Part shown: piece after piece, positions 27,967 to 38,095 of the stretch
Layout of the letters: every line of letters begins with the position of its first letter
How positions within the stretch are numbered: position 1 is the stretch's first letter
NCBI RefSeq assembly: GCF_025985425.1
Contig: NZ_CP094972.1
Coordinates: 806,001-870,000 of the forward strand
Reading direction: 5' to 3'
Origin: Entomomonas sp. E2T0
GTDB taxonomy: Bacteria; Pseudomonadota; Gammaproteobacteria; Pseudomonadales; Pseudomonadaceae
DNA length: 64,000 nt
Translations under genes and position numbers: made by a program
Notes under the pieces: model-generated
Database searches by the model: none
What the model was told of the DNA's origin: nothing
The model's input: the letters and a program-made list of their open reading frames with translations, nothing else

Positions 27967-28707
27967 TTATAAATCCTCAATTAATTTTGTAGCAAGTTCA
28001 GAGTTAGCTAAAATTTGTTTGTCTTTAACTTCAGCAATTTCAACGAGTTGACCATGTTCCATCAGTGCTGCACGATTACATATACTGCGAATTACTTGCA
28101 TTTCATGAGTAACAATAACAATAGTGACATTAAAACGTTGGTTAATATCTTTTAGGCAGTCTAAAACACTACGGGTAGTAAAAGGATCTAAGGCACTGGT
28201 TGGTTCATCAGCTAAAATAACATGTGGACTAGGTGCTAAAGCACGAGCAATACCGACACGTTGCTTTTGTCCACCAGACAGTTGAGCAGGATAATGGTTA
28301 ATACGATCTTCTAAACCAACAATAGCTAAACATTCTTTTACCCGTTTGGTAATTTCTGTTTTTGACCAACCAGCAATTTTTAAGGGAAAGGCTACGTTAT
28401 TAGCAACTGTTAAATTGCTTAGTAAATTAAATTGCTGAAAGATCATTCCAATATTTTGGCGTGCTTTACGTAATTGTGGGCTTGGTAATCTGGTGAGGTC
28501 TTGCCCGTCAACTTCTACCTTACCACCATCAGGGCGCTCTAACAGATTAATCAAGCGCAATAAAGTAGATTTACCAGCCCCAGAAAAACCAATTAACCCA
28601 AAAATTTCGCCTTGATCGATAGTAAGAGAGGTAGGATGTACTGCATCAAACCACTGTCCCTTTTCAGGATGGGCATAACGCTTGTAAACCTGATCCAATA
28701 CAATCAT
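27967..28707 (-). CDS. metN: Methionine-type ABC ATPase MetN, short form without NIL domain
   Basis: The ATPase of the importer. Walker A GFSGAGKST is at about 40-48. The signature is LSGGQKQRVGIARAL, Walker B is HVILADEPTSALD, and the switch is VTHEM. The protein ends at residue 246, just after the nucleotide-binding domain. Usual MetN proteins have about 340 residues, and the last ~90 form the NIL domain that binds methionine and shuts the pump. That domain is missing here, and the stop is directly followed by metI, so this is not a window or frameshift artefact that I can see. Confidence 0.88.
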   Translation of the reverse strand: MIVLDQVYKRYAHPEKGQWFDAVHPTSLTIDQGEIFGLIGFSGAGKSTLLRLINLLERPDGGKVEVDGQDLTRLPSPQLRKARQNIGMIFQQFNLLSNLTVANNVAFPLKIAGWSKTEITKRVKECLAIVGLEDRINHYPAQLSGGQKQRVGIARALAPSPHVILADEPTSALDPFTTRSVLDCLKDINQRFNVTIVIVTHEMQVIRSICNRAALMEHGQLVEIAEVKDKQILANSELATKLIEDL

Positions 28708-28884
28708 TTAATAAAAAACTCCATACCGTGCTTAGCAGGTATTTAAAAAAGCATTCTTTAGGGAATAAAGTAACTGATTACAAACTAATGGGGAAATAGT
28801 TTTCAGTTATTTCTATATAAATAATGTTCAAAATCCCATTATTATATAATGAAAACCAAGTAAAATAATATGATAATTTAATAG

Positions 28885-29289
28885 CTAATTAAGAGCATTA
28901 GCCCCTGCTTTAGCTACTTGAGCGTCTTGAAAGGATTTAGCGCCTGATACACCAATAGCACCAATAACTTGCCCTTCATAGATAATAGGTACTCCACCTT
29001 CCAATATGGCGGAAAGCACGGGTACTGTCATAAATGAGTTACGACCATCGTTGATGATATCTTCATAAGCTTTAGACTCTCTGCGGCCTAATGCAGAAGT
29101 GCGTGCTTTCTCCATCGCAATGTAAGAACAGATAGGCACGCAGTCATCTAAACGCTCTAATGCTAATAAATGACCACCATCATCAACTATAGCAATTGCC
29201 ATAGCCCAGTTATTTTTTAATGCTTCTTCACGAGCAGCAGTTAATATTTTTTGCACCTCTTGTTGTGTTAAAACGGCTTTTGTTTTCAT
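28885..29289 (-). CDS. GlcG/HbpS family protein
   Basis: A 134-residue member of the GlcG/HbpS fold. It has the family blocks WAMAIAIVDDGGHLLALERLDDC, then YIAMEKARTSAL, and PIIYEGQVIGAIGVSGA. Members include a heme-binding redox sensor and GlcG of the glycolate operon, while many have no known role. It lies 23 bp after argA on the same strand, so it is probably co-transcribed with it, though no pathway link is clear. Confidence 0.85.
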   Translation of the reverse strand: MKTKAVLTQQEVQKILTAAREEALKNNWAMAIAIVDDGGHLLALERLDDCVPICSYIAMEKARTSALGRRESKAYEDIINDGRNSFMTVPVLSAILEGGVPIIYEGQVIGAIGVSGAKSFQDAQVAKAGANALN

Positions 29290-29312
29290 TGTATGACCTT
29301 GTAATTTTTATA

Positions 29313-30617
29313 TTAAAGTACTTTTTCAAATACTTTTGAGTTACGTTGAAAGTTGTAAAGAGAAGCTCGAGCTGTAGGTAATCGATCAACACTACTTGGA
29401 TTAAAACCACGTTCTAAAAACCAATGGGCTGTTTTTGTTGTGAGTACAAATAGTGTTTTTATAGTTTGTTGGCGCGCACGTGACTCAATTCTAGCCAATA
29501 GCAAATCTCCTTTACCATCATGACGATATTGTGGATTAACAGCTAGGCAAGCTAACTCTCCTGAGTCTGAATCTGAAATAGGGTAAAGCGCTGCACAGGC
29601 AATAATCATCCCTTCGCGCTCAATAACAGAGAATTGATTAATTTCTCTTTCTAGCACTTCACGAGAACGACGTACTAATATACCTTGCTCTTCTAAGGGA
29701 CGAATTAACTCCATAAGGCCACCGATATCTTCAATGGTGGCTTCTCTAATGGTTTCAAATTGTTCTTGGGCTACTAGTGTTCCATTGCCATCGCGACTAA
29801 ATAATTCTGCTAGTAAAGCGCCATTTTCAACATAGGAAACAATTTGTGAGCGTTGCACACCTTGCCGACAAGCTTCTACAGCAGCATTTAATAATTCTGC
29901 TTGGTAGTCATTGGCTAGCCTTGTAATATGGGGTAGGGCTTCATTGGGACGTAGTTCACGAATAAGTTCACCTTGCTCGTTGAAAATACCTTTTTGCTCA
30001 CCATATAGAATAAGCTTGTCTGCTTGCAGTTTAATGGCAGTAGCCATTGCTACATCTTCGCAGGATAGGTTGAAAATTTCACCAGTAGGTGAATAACCAA
30101 GAGCTGAGAGTAATACAATATTTCTTTCATCAAGCTGGCGGATAATACCTTTACGATCAATTCTTCTTACTTCTCCAGTGTGTTGGTAATCAATACCATC
30201 TACCACACCAAGAGGCTTGGCAGTGACAAAATTACCACTGGTGACGCGTAGTCTAGAACCTTGCATAGGAGACGACGCTAAATCCATAGAAAGTTTTGCT
30301 TCAAAAATACTGCGTAGCCGTCCAACTACCTCAGTTACGCATTCTAATGTTGCAGCATCTGTAATACGTAAGCCTTTGTGATATTTTGGTGTAATCTGTT
30401 TCTCGGTTGTTTTTTTATTAATTTGTGGTCTTGAGCCATGTACTAAAACTAGTCGAACACCTAAGCTATGTAATAGTACTAAGTCATAAATAATATTATT
30501 AAAGTTAGGATGTTCTATGCCTTCACCAGGGAGCATAACAACAAAAGTGCCTTCCCGATGGGCATTAATATAAGGGGATGCTTGCCGAAGCCATTGTACG
30601 TAATCAAAATCAAACAT
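29313..30617 (-). CDS. argA: N-acetylglutamate synthase
   Basis: First step of arginine synthesis: acetyl-CoA plus glutamate gives N-acetylglutamate. The 434 residues make the classical two-domain form. An amino-acid-kinase-like domain (about 25-280) contains LVLVHGSRPQIN. A GNAT acetyltransferase domain (about 290-434) contains ACLAVNPQYRHDGKGDLLLARIE. The kinase-like half normally carries arginine feedback inhibition. In Pseudomonas argA and argE are also close. It lies 94 bp after argE on the same strand. Confidence 0.95.
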   Translation of the reverse strand: MFDFDYVQWLRQASPYINAHREGTFVVMLPGEGIEHPNFNNIIYDLVLLHSLGVRLVLVHGSRPQINKKTTEKQITPKYHKGLRITDAATLECVTEVVGRLRSIFEAKLSMDLASSPMQGSRLRVTSGNFVTAKPLGVVDGIDYQHTGEVRRIDRKGIIRQLDERNIVLLSALGYSPTGEIFNLSCEDVAMATAIKLQADKLILYGEQKGIFNEQGELIRELRPNEALPHITRLANDYQAELLNAAVEACRQGVQRSQIVSYVENGALLAELFSRDGNGTLVAQEQFETIREATIEDIGGLMELIRPLEEQGILVRRSREVLEREINQFSVIEREGMIIACAALYPISDSDSGELACLAVNPQYRHDGKGDLLLARIESRARQQTIKTLFVLTTKTAHWFLERGFNPSSVDRLPTARASLYNFQRNSKVFEKVL

Positions 30618-30711
30618 AATAAGAACCTATTGTTAAAACGAAAAGAGTCAACTTATACCCATGAGTTAGTTCGTTTTATCGTCGTTTCACTGCTTTAGGC
30701 TCCTGATTAAT

Positions 30712-31851
30712 TTATAAACAATAGTATGCTATTAATTGGCGTAATAATAAAGTATAAGGTTCAATTTGGGAAAGAGATAAGTATTCGTTAGGCTGATGGG
30801 CTTGATCAATTGAACCTGCCCCTAATACGATAGTGTCACCTGTTACTTGTTGAATATAGGGAGCTTCTGTAGCAAAAGCAACCGCTTCACTTTGATAACC
30901 AGTTAGTTTTTCAGCTAGTTTTACTAATTCAGAGTTAGCATTTTGCTCGAAGGCAGGTACATGACTAAATAAAGGATTGTATTCAACACTTATCTGATGC
31001 TGTTCTGCTATAGGTTTTAGTTTATTATTAATAGCCATTCTTAGCTCATCAGCAGACATATTAGGCAAGGGTCTTAAATCAAACTCCAAAGCACATTGCC
31101 CACAAATCCGATTAGGATTATCACCACCATGGATACAACCAAAATTTAAAGTAGGATAGGGCACAGTAAACAATGGATTTTGATATTGTTGCTGCCATTG
31201 TGTACGTAGTTTTATAAGCTCTGTGATTACATCATTCATTGCTTCTAAAGCATTATGGCCTAAAGCAGGGTTTGAAGAGTGTCCACTTTGCCCTAGTAAT
31301 TCTATGCGTTCCATCATAATCCCTTTATGCAAACGAATAGGGCGCAAGTTAGTTGGCTCACCAATAATAGCCGCACGACCAAATTTTTGTTGGTTAGCTA
31401 CTAATGCTCTTGCTCCACTCATTGAGCTTTCTTCATCACAGGTAGCAAGAATAAATAGGGGGTATTTAAAAGATTGTGTTAATAAGGGTTGAATGGCTTG
31501 AATGGCAATAGCAAAAAAGCCTTTCATATCGCAACTACCTAGACCATACCAGCGATTATCTGCCTCAAATAAATCTAATGGATTACTATTCCAAAGCGAT
31601 TCGTCGTAAGGCACAGTATCAGTATGACCAGCTAATACTAAGCCACCAACTCCAGAGCCATATTGTGCTAATAGGTTATATTTGCCTTTAGTGACTTGTG
31701 TTATTTCACAAGTAAATCCCAGTTCTGTTAACCATGTAGCCAATAGATCAATAACAACTTTATTACTTTGATCTATATGGGCTTGGGTACAACTGACAGA
31801 AGCCGCTTGTAGCAACTGCCTAAATTGTTGTTTAAAACTGGGTAAGACCAT
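30712..31851 (-). CDS. argE: Acetylornithine deacetylase
   Basis: Releases ornithine and acetate from N-acetylornithine in the linear arginine pathway. It is an M20 family zinc enzyme of 379 residues. Metal-site motifs are LAGHTDTVPYD, GLGSCDMKGFFA and LATCDEESSMSGAR, and the late His is in the VLGAGSIDQAHQPNEYL block. Its start is 2 bp from the trpS stop. It sits in a leftward run of hydrolase, trpS, argE, argA and the HbpS-like gene. Confidence 0.93.
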   Translation of the reverse strand: MVLPSFKQQFRQLLQAASVSCTQAHIDQSNKVVIDLLATWLTELGFTCEITQVTKGKYNLLAQYGSGVGGLVLAGHTDTVPYDESLWNSNPLDLFEADNRWYGLGSCDMKGFFAIAIQAIQPLLTQSFKYPLFILATCDEESSMSGARALVANQQKFGRAAIIGEPTNLRPIRLHKGIMMERIELLGQSGHSSNPALGHNALEAMNDVITELIKLRTQWQQQYQNPLFTVPYPTLNFGCIHGGDNPNRICGQCALEFDLRPLPNMSADELRMAINNKLKPIAEQHQISVEYNPLFSHVPAFEQNANSELVKLAEKLTGYQSEAVAFATEAPYIQQVTGDTIVLGAGSIDQAHQPNEYLSLSQIEPYTLLLRQLIAYYCL

Positions 31852-31853
31852 TA

Positions 31854-33212
31854 TTATTCCTGTTCTGCAAGTTCTTGTAGAGCTTGTTTTATTTCTTGAA
31901 CAGTGGTTGCTAATTCGGCGTCAGTTGTATATTCAATACTATTGGCGATACGCTCATTATTCCAATAAATAATTAATTGTAAACCTTGCTGTATAATACC
32001 TATCTGTTCTGGGTTATTAATAAGTTGATTAGTAAGTTCACCAATTTCTTTAGGGTTAGCAAAACCTTTAGATAATAATAATTCTTCACCATTAGCAGCC
32101 ATTAGTCGAAAATGGAAATTACCATCTTTTTCACGGAAGCTAACGAAACGAGCTGTCTTAGCTGATTTTTTCTTTTCAGATTTTGTAGTTATTAATTGCT
32201 GCTTAAAGCTGCGTAATCCCACAGATTCTCTTAACTCTTGTAAGAAAGGTATGGCTAGTTTTCTAGCTTTAGCAGCACCTGCTTGTAGGATTTCTTCAAT
32301 TTTAGCAGGTTGATTAATAAGTTCTTGATAAAGTTCGCGAGGCTCTGCTAATTCATTATTAATCACAGTAAATAATTGCTGTTTAGCTTCTCCCCACGCT
32401 AAACCATCTTTTAATTCATTGTAGAAAGTGGTGGTTTGTTCTGGTGTGGCAAATGCTTTGTAAATAGTGAATAAATGGGAGTTGTCAGGATCTTTAGCTT
32501 CACCGGGTTGTTTTGAGTCAGTAACAATTTTTAAGATAGCCTCTTTTAATTGCTTTTCTGAACTGAACAAAGGAATTGTGTTGTCATAACTTTTGGACAT
32601 TTTACGGCCATCTAAACCTGGTAGAGTGGCTACAGCCTCTTCAATTTGTGCCTCTGGTAAAGTAAATAGTTCCTTTCCTTGACCAAATAGCATATTGAAA
32701 CGTTGCGCGATATCTCTAGCCATTTCTACGTGTTGTACTTGGTCTCGACCAACAGGGATTTTATGGGCATTAAACATAAGGATATCTGCTGCCATGAGTA
32801 CAGGATAGCAAAAAAGCCCCATAGTAATGCCTGCATCTGGATCTTCATTTTGCTCTAAGTTTTTATCAACAGAAGCTTTATAAGCATGAGCTCGATTAAG
32901 TAAACCTTTGGCAGAAACACAGGTTAATAACCACATTAATTCAGGTATTTCAGGGATATCTGATTGGCGGTAAAAAGTTACTTTTTCAGGATTAAGACCA
33001 CTGGCTAACCAAGTAGCAGCTAATTCTAAGCGTGATTTTTGAATACGTGCAGGATCATCGCATTTAATAAGTGCATGATAATCAGCTAGAAAATAAAATG
33101 AATCAACATCAGGCTGGCGGCTAGCCATAATAGCTGGACGAATAGCCCCTGCATAATTTCCTAAATGGGGAGTACCTGTTGTTGTAATGCCTGTAAGAAC
33201 ACGAGTTGTCAT
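31854..33212 (-). CDS. trpS: Tryptophanyl-tRNA synthetase
   Basis: Class I synthetase charging tRNA-Trp. The 452 residues make it the long form found in Pseudomonas. The HIGH-like motif is [13 protein letters not shown] near residue 12, and the KMSKS loop is [10 protein letters not shown] near 210. About 100 extra C-terminal residues follow the catalytic unit, with the block [29 protein letters not shown] in it (an unknown add-on domain). This resembles the DUF1508-like fold, whose role in TrpS is not clear to me. It is in a run with argE, 2 bp apart. Confidence 0.95.
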   Translation of the reverse strand: MTTRVLTGITTTGTPHLGNYAGAIRPAIMASRQPDVDSFYFLADYHALIKCDDPARIQKSRLELAATWLASGLNPEKVTFYRQSDIPEIPELMWLLTCVSAKGLLNRAHAYKASVDKNLEQNEDPDAGITMGLFCYPVLMAADILMFNAHKIPVGRDQVQHVEMARDIAQRFNMLFGQGKELFTLPEAQIEEAVATLPGLDGRKMSKSYDNTIPLFSSEKQLKEAILKIVTDSKQPGEAKDPDNSHLFTIYKAFATPEQTTTFYNELKDGLAWGEAKQQLFTVINNELAEPRELYQELINQPAKIEEILQAGAAKARKLAIPFLQELRESVGLRSFKQQLITTKSEKKKSAKTARFVSFREKDGNFHFRLMAANGEELLLSKGFANPKEIGELTNQLINNPEQIGIIQQGLQLIIYWNNERIANSIEYTTDAELATTVQEIKQALQELAEQE

Positions 33213-33237
33213 AATAATATCGCTTACTGTAAATAAA

Positions 33238-33894
33238 TTATTGAAGATAAGGGGTTACTAATTCTTTTAAATCGTTTAAGCGGCCATGAAAGAAGTGACT
33301 GCATTCAGGCACAGTTAACAATGTATGGGGTTTAGTTAATGAGTTAGCCCAATCATAAACGGTTTGTGGATTAACTACTTCATCTGCTTCTGGTTGAATA
33401 ATTAATAAAGGACTTTGCTCAGGTAGTCTGCCATCTATATTGAAGCGTTCAATTGGGGGCGCAATCATCACTAATTGCTTAATAGCAATAGCTTGTCGCT
33501 CTAAATCGCCAGCTAAACAAGCTGCTACACAAGAACCAAAAGAGAAACCCATAATGACAATAGGTTGCTTAGGATTTTTTACTTGTAGCCATTCAAAAGC
33601 AGCTTGAGCATCAGCTATTTCGCCTTCGCCTTCACCGTAGCTGCCTTCACTATTACCAACGCCTCTAAAATTAAAGCGTAAAGTACTCCAACCATTATCT
33701 CTGGCAGTACGTTGTAAAGTAGCTACAACTTTATTATGCATAGTTCCTGCATATAATGGGTGAGGATGACATACCAGAGCAATGCCTTTAGCATCAGGCT
33801 GTTCAAGATATAGTGCCTCAAGTTTCCCAGCAGGCCCGTCAATAAATAATACAATTTCTTGAGCTGACAACGTTAAACTCCGTGTCCAAAACAT
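33238..33894 (-). CDS. Alpha/beta hydrolase
   Basis: A 218-residue cytosolic hydrolase. An early [13 protein letters not shown] and [13 protein letters not shown] give the oxyanion and strand-4 region. The nucleophile elbow GFSFGS holds Ser. PEADEVV supplies the acid, and CSHFFHGR carries the catalytic His. It matches the conserved gene beside trpS in Pseudomonas. The substrate is unknown. It is probably the first gene of the leftward trpS-argE-argA run. Confidence 0.88.
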   Translation of the reverse strand: MFWTRSLTLSAQEIVLFIDGPAGKLEALYLEQPDAKGIALVCHPHPLYAGTMHNKVVATLQRTARDNGWSTLRFNFRGVGNSEGSYGEGEGEIADAQAAFEWLQVKNPKQPIVIMGFSFGSCVAACLAGDLERQAIAIKQLVMIAPPIERFNIDGRLPEQSPLLIIQPEADEVVNPQTVYDWANSLTKPHTLLTVPECSHFFHGRLNDLKELVTPYLQ

Positions 33895-34010
33895 TAATAT
33901 ATTGGTAGACTATATAAAGAATAAATTTTAAAGCAAAGTATTTTTGTTTTATACCATTACTTTGTAATATTTCCTTGTATGGCTAATTATATTGAAAGAG
34001 AGGCATGATG

Positions 34011-34484
34011 ATGGAGATGGGGTTAGTTGTAATTATTGCTATCGTAGCATTTTTAGTAGGCATGTTTGGTGGCTTTTTAGTCAGCAAAGCTACTGGAAGT
34101 AGTGATCGCTCTGGCAATTTAAAAAATCAAATGGAGAGTTTAGAAGAGCGCTTTACAGATTATCAAAGTGAAGTAGCTAGCCATTTTAATAAAACAGCTA
34201 ATATTGCTCAAAAGCTTTCTCAAGATTATCAAGAAATGCAAGCACATTTAGAGCATTCAGTAGAGGCTCTAGTAACAGATAGTGAGTTGCGTGCTAGATT
34301 AATATCAGAAATTAAAGCGAATGATCAAAAAGCGTTAGATTATTCAGCAGAAGGTGCTGAGGAAGTCTGTGTGGCGGAAGCTGTAACTGTTACAACTTAT
34401 AATGATATTCCAAGAGATTATGCACCTAAAGCACCAGGTGAACCAGGAACATTAACAGAAGAATTTGCTGTTAAACATAAGTAA
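34011..34484 (+). CDS. zapG: ZapG/YhcB family envelope-division protein
   Basis: A DUF1043 protein of about 157 residues with one N-terminal membrane helix (about 5-22, containing GMFGGFLVSKA). A long coiled coil follows, with LEERFTDYQSEVASHFNKTANI and the motif DYQEMQAHLEHSVEAL. Four ATG codons are clustered; the one at 34011 has AGAGAGG at ideal 7-base spacing, and the first at 34005 is too close. In E. coli YhcB links cell division and envelope growth. It is divergent from the hydrolase gene, as in Pseudomonas. Confidence 0.85.
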   Translation: MEMGLVVIIAIVAFLVGMFGGFLVSKATGSSDRSGNLKNQMESLEERFTDYQSEVASHFNKTANIAQKLSQDYQEMQAHLEHSVEALVTDSELRARLISEIKANDQKALDYSAEGAEEVCVAEAVTVTTYNDIPRDYAPKAPGEPGTLTEEFAVKHK

Positions 34485-34498
34485 AAATTAAAGTGCTT

Positions 34499-34526
34499 TA
34501 GCAGGTTTAATTTATTAAGCCTGCTA
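34499..34526. terminator. Hairpin after zapG
   Basis: TAGCAGGTTTAAT and ATTAAGCCTGCTA pair over 13 positions with one G-T pair and a TT loop. It lies 15 bp after the zapG stop. No T-run follows, so it may be a terminator or an mRNA 3' end stabiliser. The remaining ~230 bp up to mnmG are AT-rich with nothing I can name. Confidence 0.5.
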
Positions 34527-34755
34527 GCATAAGTTGTTATCAAGATCAGTCGCTATTTTCTTTAAGTGTTTTCACGATCTAAGTTTTTATGCTTATCATC
34601 AATTAGGTTAATAAATAATTAGCTAAAGCCTAAAAATCAATAAATAATTAAATTTGTAAACTAAGTAATATATAACTTCTTTAATGTTGTAGGTAAAATA
34701 ACTATAATATGCGGTTATTTTTCAGGCATTCGTCTGTTTTTTCCTAAGAGGTTGA

Positions 34756-36648
34756 ATGGTGGACTTTCCTAGTCGTTTTGGAGTCATTGTTGTTGGTGGC
34801 GGTCATGCAGGTACAGAAGCTGCATTGGCGTCTGCACGGATGGGGGTTAAGACACTCCTACTTTCTCACAATATTGAAACATTAGGTCAAATGAGCTGTA
34901 ATCCTGCTATTGGCGGGATTGGTAAAAGTCATCTGGTGCGGGAGATTGATGCACTAGGTGGTGAAATGGCCCATGCAGCTGATAAGGCAGGGATTCAGTT
35001 TCGTATTTTAAATAGTAGGAAAGGGCCAGCAGTTAGAGCAACACGTGCCCAAGCAGATCGTATTTTATATAAAGCCGCTATTCGCTATAAATTAGAAAAT
35101 CAAGAAAACCTTTGGTTATTCCAACAAGCCTGCGATGATTTAATTGTAGAAGGTGATACAGTAAAAGGTGTGGTTACCCAAATGGGCGTGCGCTTTTTTT
35201 CTGATACTGTGGTATTAACGGCAGGTACTTTCTTAAACGGTTTAATTCATATAGGTTTACAAAATTATTCAGCAGGGCGTGCCGGTGATCCACCAGCGAT
35301 TGCATTAGGTAATCGCTTAAGAGAGTTACCATTAACTGTGGGTCGCTTAAAAACAGGTACACCAGCTCGTATTGATGCAAGAACTGTTGATTTTTCAGTA
35401 ATGACAGAACAACCAGGTGATTTTCCTTCACCTGTTATGTCTTTTTTAGGTAGTGTTGCAGATCATCCTAGGCAAGTTAGTTGTTGGATTACTACTACCA
35501 ATACTCGAACCCATGAAATTATAGCGGCAAATCTTGATCGCTCACCCATGTATTCAGGGGTAATAGAAAGTGTGGGGGCTCGTTATTGCCCATCCATCGA
35601 AGATAAGATACATCGTTTTGCTGATAAGGAAAGTCATCAAGTTTTCTTGGAGCCAGAAGGGTTAAATACTAACGAGTTGTATCCGAATGGTATTTCTACG
35701 TCATTGCCTTTTGATGTACAGCTAGCCTTTATTCATACTATGAAAGGACTAGAAAATGCACATATTTTGCGTCCAGGCTATGCTATTGAATATGACTACT
35801 TTGATCCTAGGGATTTAAAAACGAGCTTAGAAACTAAACATATTAATAATCTGTTCTTTGCAGGCCAAATTAATGGTACAACGGGTTATGAAGAGGCAGG
35901 AGCACAGGGATTATTAGCAGGTTGTAATGCTGCTTTAAAAGTACAAGGAAAAGAGCCTTGGTGTCCTCGTCGAGACGAAGCTTATATAGGTGTATTGGTC
36001 GACGATTTAATTACCTTAGGTACTCAAGAGCCCTATCGCATGTTCACTTCACGCGCTGAGTATCGTCTTATTTTAAGAGAGGATAATGCAGATTTACGTT
36101 TAACAGCAAAAGGTCGTGAATTGGGGTTAGTTGATGATATTCGCTGGGATGCATTTTGTCGTAAGCGTGAGCAAATAGAAAAGGAAACAGAACGTTTAAA
36201 ATCTACTTGGATATTACCCAATACACCAAAAGGTGATGCAATAGTTAAACGATTTGATACAGCATTAACACATGAGTATAACTTACTTAATTTGCTAGCT
36301 CGTCCTGAGATTGATTTTAAATCATTAGCAGCTATTGTTGGCATTGAAAGTATTGATGAGCAAGTAGCAGAGCAGATAGAAATTCAAACCAAATATGCAG
36401 GTTATATTGATCGTCAGCAGGAGGAAATCGCTAAGTTACGTGAGAGCGAGGAAATTAGTCTACCTGAAGATATAGACTATACCATCATTTCTGGGCTGTC
36501 TAAGGAAATTCAGCAAAAGCTTATGGCAGTTAAGCCACAAACATTAGGTCAAGCATCCAGAATATCAGGGGTAACGCCTGCAGCCATTTCATTGTTAATG
36601 GTTTATTTGAAAAAACGTAATGCCAGCCGTAAGTTGGAGCAAGTATAA
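34756..36648 (+). CDS. mnmG: tRNA uridine-5-carboxymethylaminomethyl modification enzyme MnmG
   Basis: FAD enzyme that with MnmE modifies U34 of tRNAs. The 630 residues are the standard length. The dinucleotide motif [19 protein letters not shown] is at about 10-28. The signature [19 protein letters not shown] follows. The second family block is [22 protein letters not shown], and a C-terminal helical domain binds MnmE. The ATG is chosen because [16 protein letters not shown] aligns with relatives. It overlaps rsmG by one base. Confidence 0.97.
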   Translation: MVDFPSRFGVIVVGGGHAGTEAALASARMGVKTLLLSHNIETLGQMSCNPAIGGIGKSHLVREIDALGGEMAHAADKAGIQFRILNSRKGPAVRATRAQADRILYKAAIRYKLENQENLWLFQQACDDLIVEGDTVKGVVTQMGVRFFSDTVVLTAGTFLNGLIHIGLQNYSAGRAGDPPAIALGNRLRELPLTVGRLKTGTPARIDARTVDFSVMTEQPGDFPSPVMSFLGSVADHPRQVSCWITTTNTRTHEIIAANLDRSPMYSGVIESVGARYCPSIEDKIHRFADKESHQVFLEPEGLNTNELYPNGISTSLPFDVQLAFIHTMKGLENAHILRPGYAIEYDYFDPRDLKTSLETKHINNLFFAGQINGTTGYEEAGAQGLLAGCNAALKVQGKEPWCPRRDEAYIGVLVDDLITLGTQEPYRMFTSRAEYRLILREDNADLRLTAKGRELGLVDDIRWDAFCRKREQIEKETERLKSTWILPNTPKGDAIVKRFDTALTHEYNLLNLLARPEIDFKSLAAIVGIESIDEQVAEQIEIQTKYAGYIDRQQEEIAKLRESEEISLPEDIDYTIISGLSKEIQQKLMAVKPQTLGQASRISGVTPAAISLLMVYLKKRNASRKLEQV

Positions 36649-37289
36649 TGAGCTTGGTCACAGATCAACAAGCTCATTTGCTCAAGCAAGGTATAAAGCT
36701 GCTAGGACTAGCAATAACTGAGCAACAGCAGCAGTTATTACTTGGTTATTTAGAATTATTGGCGAAATGGAATAAAGCTTATAACCTAACCGCGGTACGT
36801 GATATTAATGAAATGGTATCTCGCCATTTATTAGATAGTTTAAGTATTGTTCCCTATATAACAGGAAAAAATTGGTTAGATGTGGGGAGTGGTGGCGGTA
36901 TGCCAGGTATTCCTTTGGCTATTATGTTTCCTGATAGTGATTTTACCTTGCTTGATAGTAATGGTAAGAAAACTAGATTTTTAACACAAGTAGTACTTGA
37001 GCTAAAATTGACTAATGTGCATGTGGTTAATCAGCGAGCGGAATCGTTTCACGTGAAACAACCTTTTTCAGGTATTGTTTCTCGTGCCTTTAGCTCACTA
37101 GAAGATTTTATTAACTTAACTAAGCACTTGGCAGATCAAAAAACACAATGGTTTGCTATGAAAGGTCTTTATCCTGAAGAAGAGTTACAAACACTGCCAA
37201 AAGAATTTAAGGTAGAATCTGATTATCAGTTGACGGTGCCAAATTGTGATGGACAGCGTCATTTATTAGTTATAAAACATCACCAGTAA
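36648..37289 (+). CDS. rsmG: 16S rRNA (guanine-527-N7) methyltransferase RsmG
   Basis: Methylates G527 of 16S rRNA using S-adenosylmethionine. It has 213 residues. The SAM-binding motif is [17 protein letters not shown] at about 80-96, preceded by [20 protein letters not shown]. The gene contains a parS site read as FHVKQ near residues 134-138. Its ATG overlaps the mnmG stop by one base (TAATG), and parA starts 12 bp after its end. Confidence 0.96.
   Translation: MSLVTDQQAHLLKQGIKLLGLAITEQQQQLLLGYLELLAKWNKAYNLTAVRDINEMVSRHLLDSLSIVPYITGKNWLDVGSGGGMPGIPLAIMFPDSDFTLLDSNGKKTRFLTQVVLELKLTNVHVVNQRAESFHVKQPFSGIVSRAFSSLEDFINLTKHLADQKTQWFAMKGLYPEEELQTLPKEFKVESDYQLTVPNCDGQRHLLVIKHHQ
37046..37059. other. 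parS: parS centromere site 3 (inside rsmG)
   Basis: GTTTCACGTGAAAC is an exact 14-bp parS core; only the outer left base departs from the 16-bp form seen at 377 and 517. It is translated as FHVKQ, the same peptide as the recF site. Placement just upstream of parA-parB matches Pseudomonas. Confidence 0.88.
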
Positions 37290-37300
37290 AAGGTAAATAC

Positions 37301-38086
37301 ATGGCCAAGGTTTATGCAATTGTTAACCAAAAAGGTGGGGTAGGTAAAACAACTACCTGTATCAACCTTGCTGCTTCCTTGGTAGCTTCTAGAAAACATG
37401 TATTGCTTATTGATTTAGACCCTCAAGGCAATGCGACCACGGGTAGCGGTGTTGACAAGTTGGCATTAGAGCGATCTGTTTATGATGTGTTAGTCGGAGA
37501 CTGTAGCTTTGTAGAGGCTATGCATTTTTCTGAGCAGGCGGGATATCAATTATTACCTGCGAATAGAGATTTAACAGCGGCTGAGGTAGAGTTATTAGAA
37601 ATTGCTCATAAAGAAAATCGTTTACGAGAATCCTTAGCACCTATTCGTGACAATTATGATTATATCCTGATTGATTGCCCACCCTCACTTTCTATGTTAA
37701 CCGTTAATGCTTTAGTGGCTGCTGATGGAGTTATTATCCCTATGCAATGTGAATATTATGCATTAGAGGGATTAACAGATTTATTAAATACTATTGAAAG
37801 AATTACGTTGTCATTAAATCCTACCTTACATATTGAAGGTTTGGTGCGTACTATGTACGATGCGCGGATGAGTTTAACCAATGATGTTTCTGTACAATTG
37901 CAACAACATTTTGGTGATAAGCTTTATGATACAGTGATTCCACGTAATATTCGGTTAGCTGAAGCGCCTAGCTTTGGATTGCCTGCATTGATTTATGATA
38001 AACAATCAAAAGGTGCAGAGGCTTATTTAGCGTTGGCTAAAGAGCTGATTAAAAGACAACGTAGTGCAAAGAATACAAATTCATAA
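37301..38086 (+). CDS. parA: Chromosome partitioning ATPase ParA (Soj)
   Basis: A 261-residue ATPase that moves ParB-parS complexes to segregate origins. The deviant Walker A KGGVGKTT is at 11-18. LIDLDPQGNATTGSG and LIDCPPSLSMLTVNAL are the Walker A' and B regions. No N-terminal DNA-binding domain is present, as is normal for chromosomal ParA. It lies 9 bp before parB in the rsmG-parA-parB order. Confidence 0.97.
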   Translation: MAKVYAIVNQKGGVGKTTTCINLAASLVASRKHVLLIDLDPQGNATTGSGVDKLALERSVYDVLVGDCSFVEAMHFSEQAGYQLLPANRDLTAAEVELLEIAHKENRLRESLAPIRDNYDYILIDCPPSLSMLTVNALVAADGVIIPMQCEYYALEGLTDLLNTIERITLSLNPTLHIEGLVRTMYDARMSLTNDVSVQLQQHFGDKLYDTVIPRNIRLAEAPSFGLPALIYDKQSKGAEAYLALAKELIKRQRSAKNTNS

Positions 38087-38095
38087 GGAACCATT

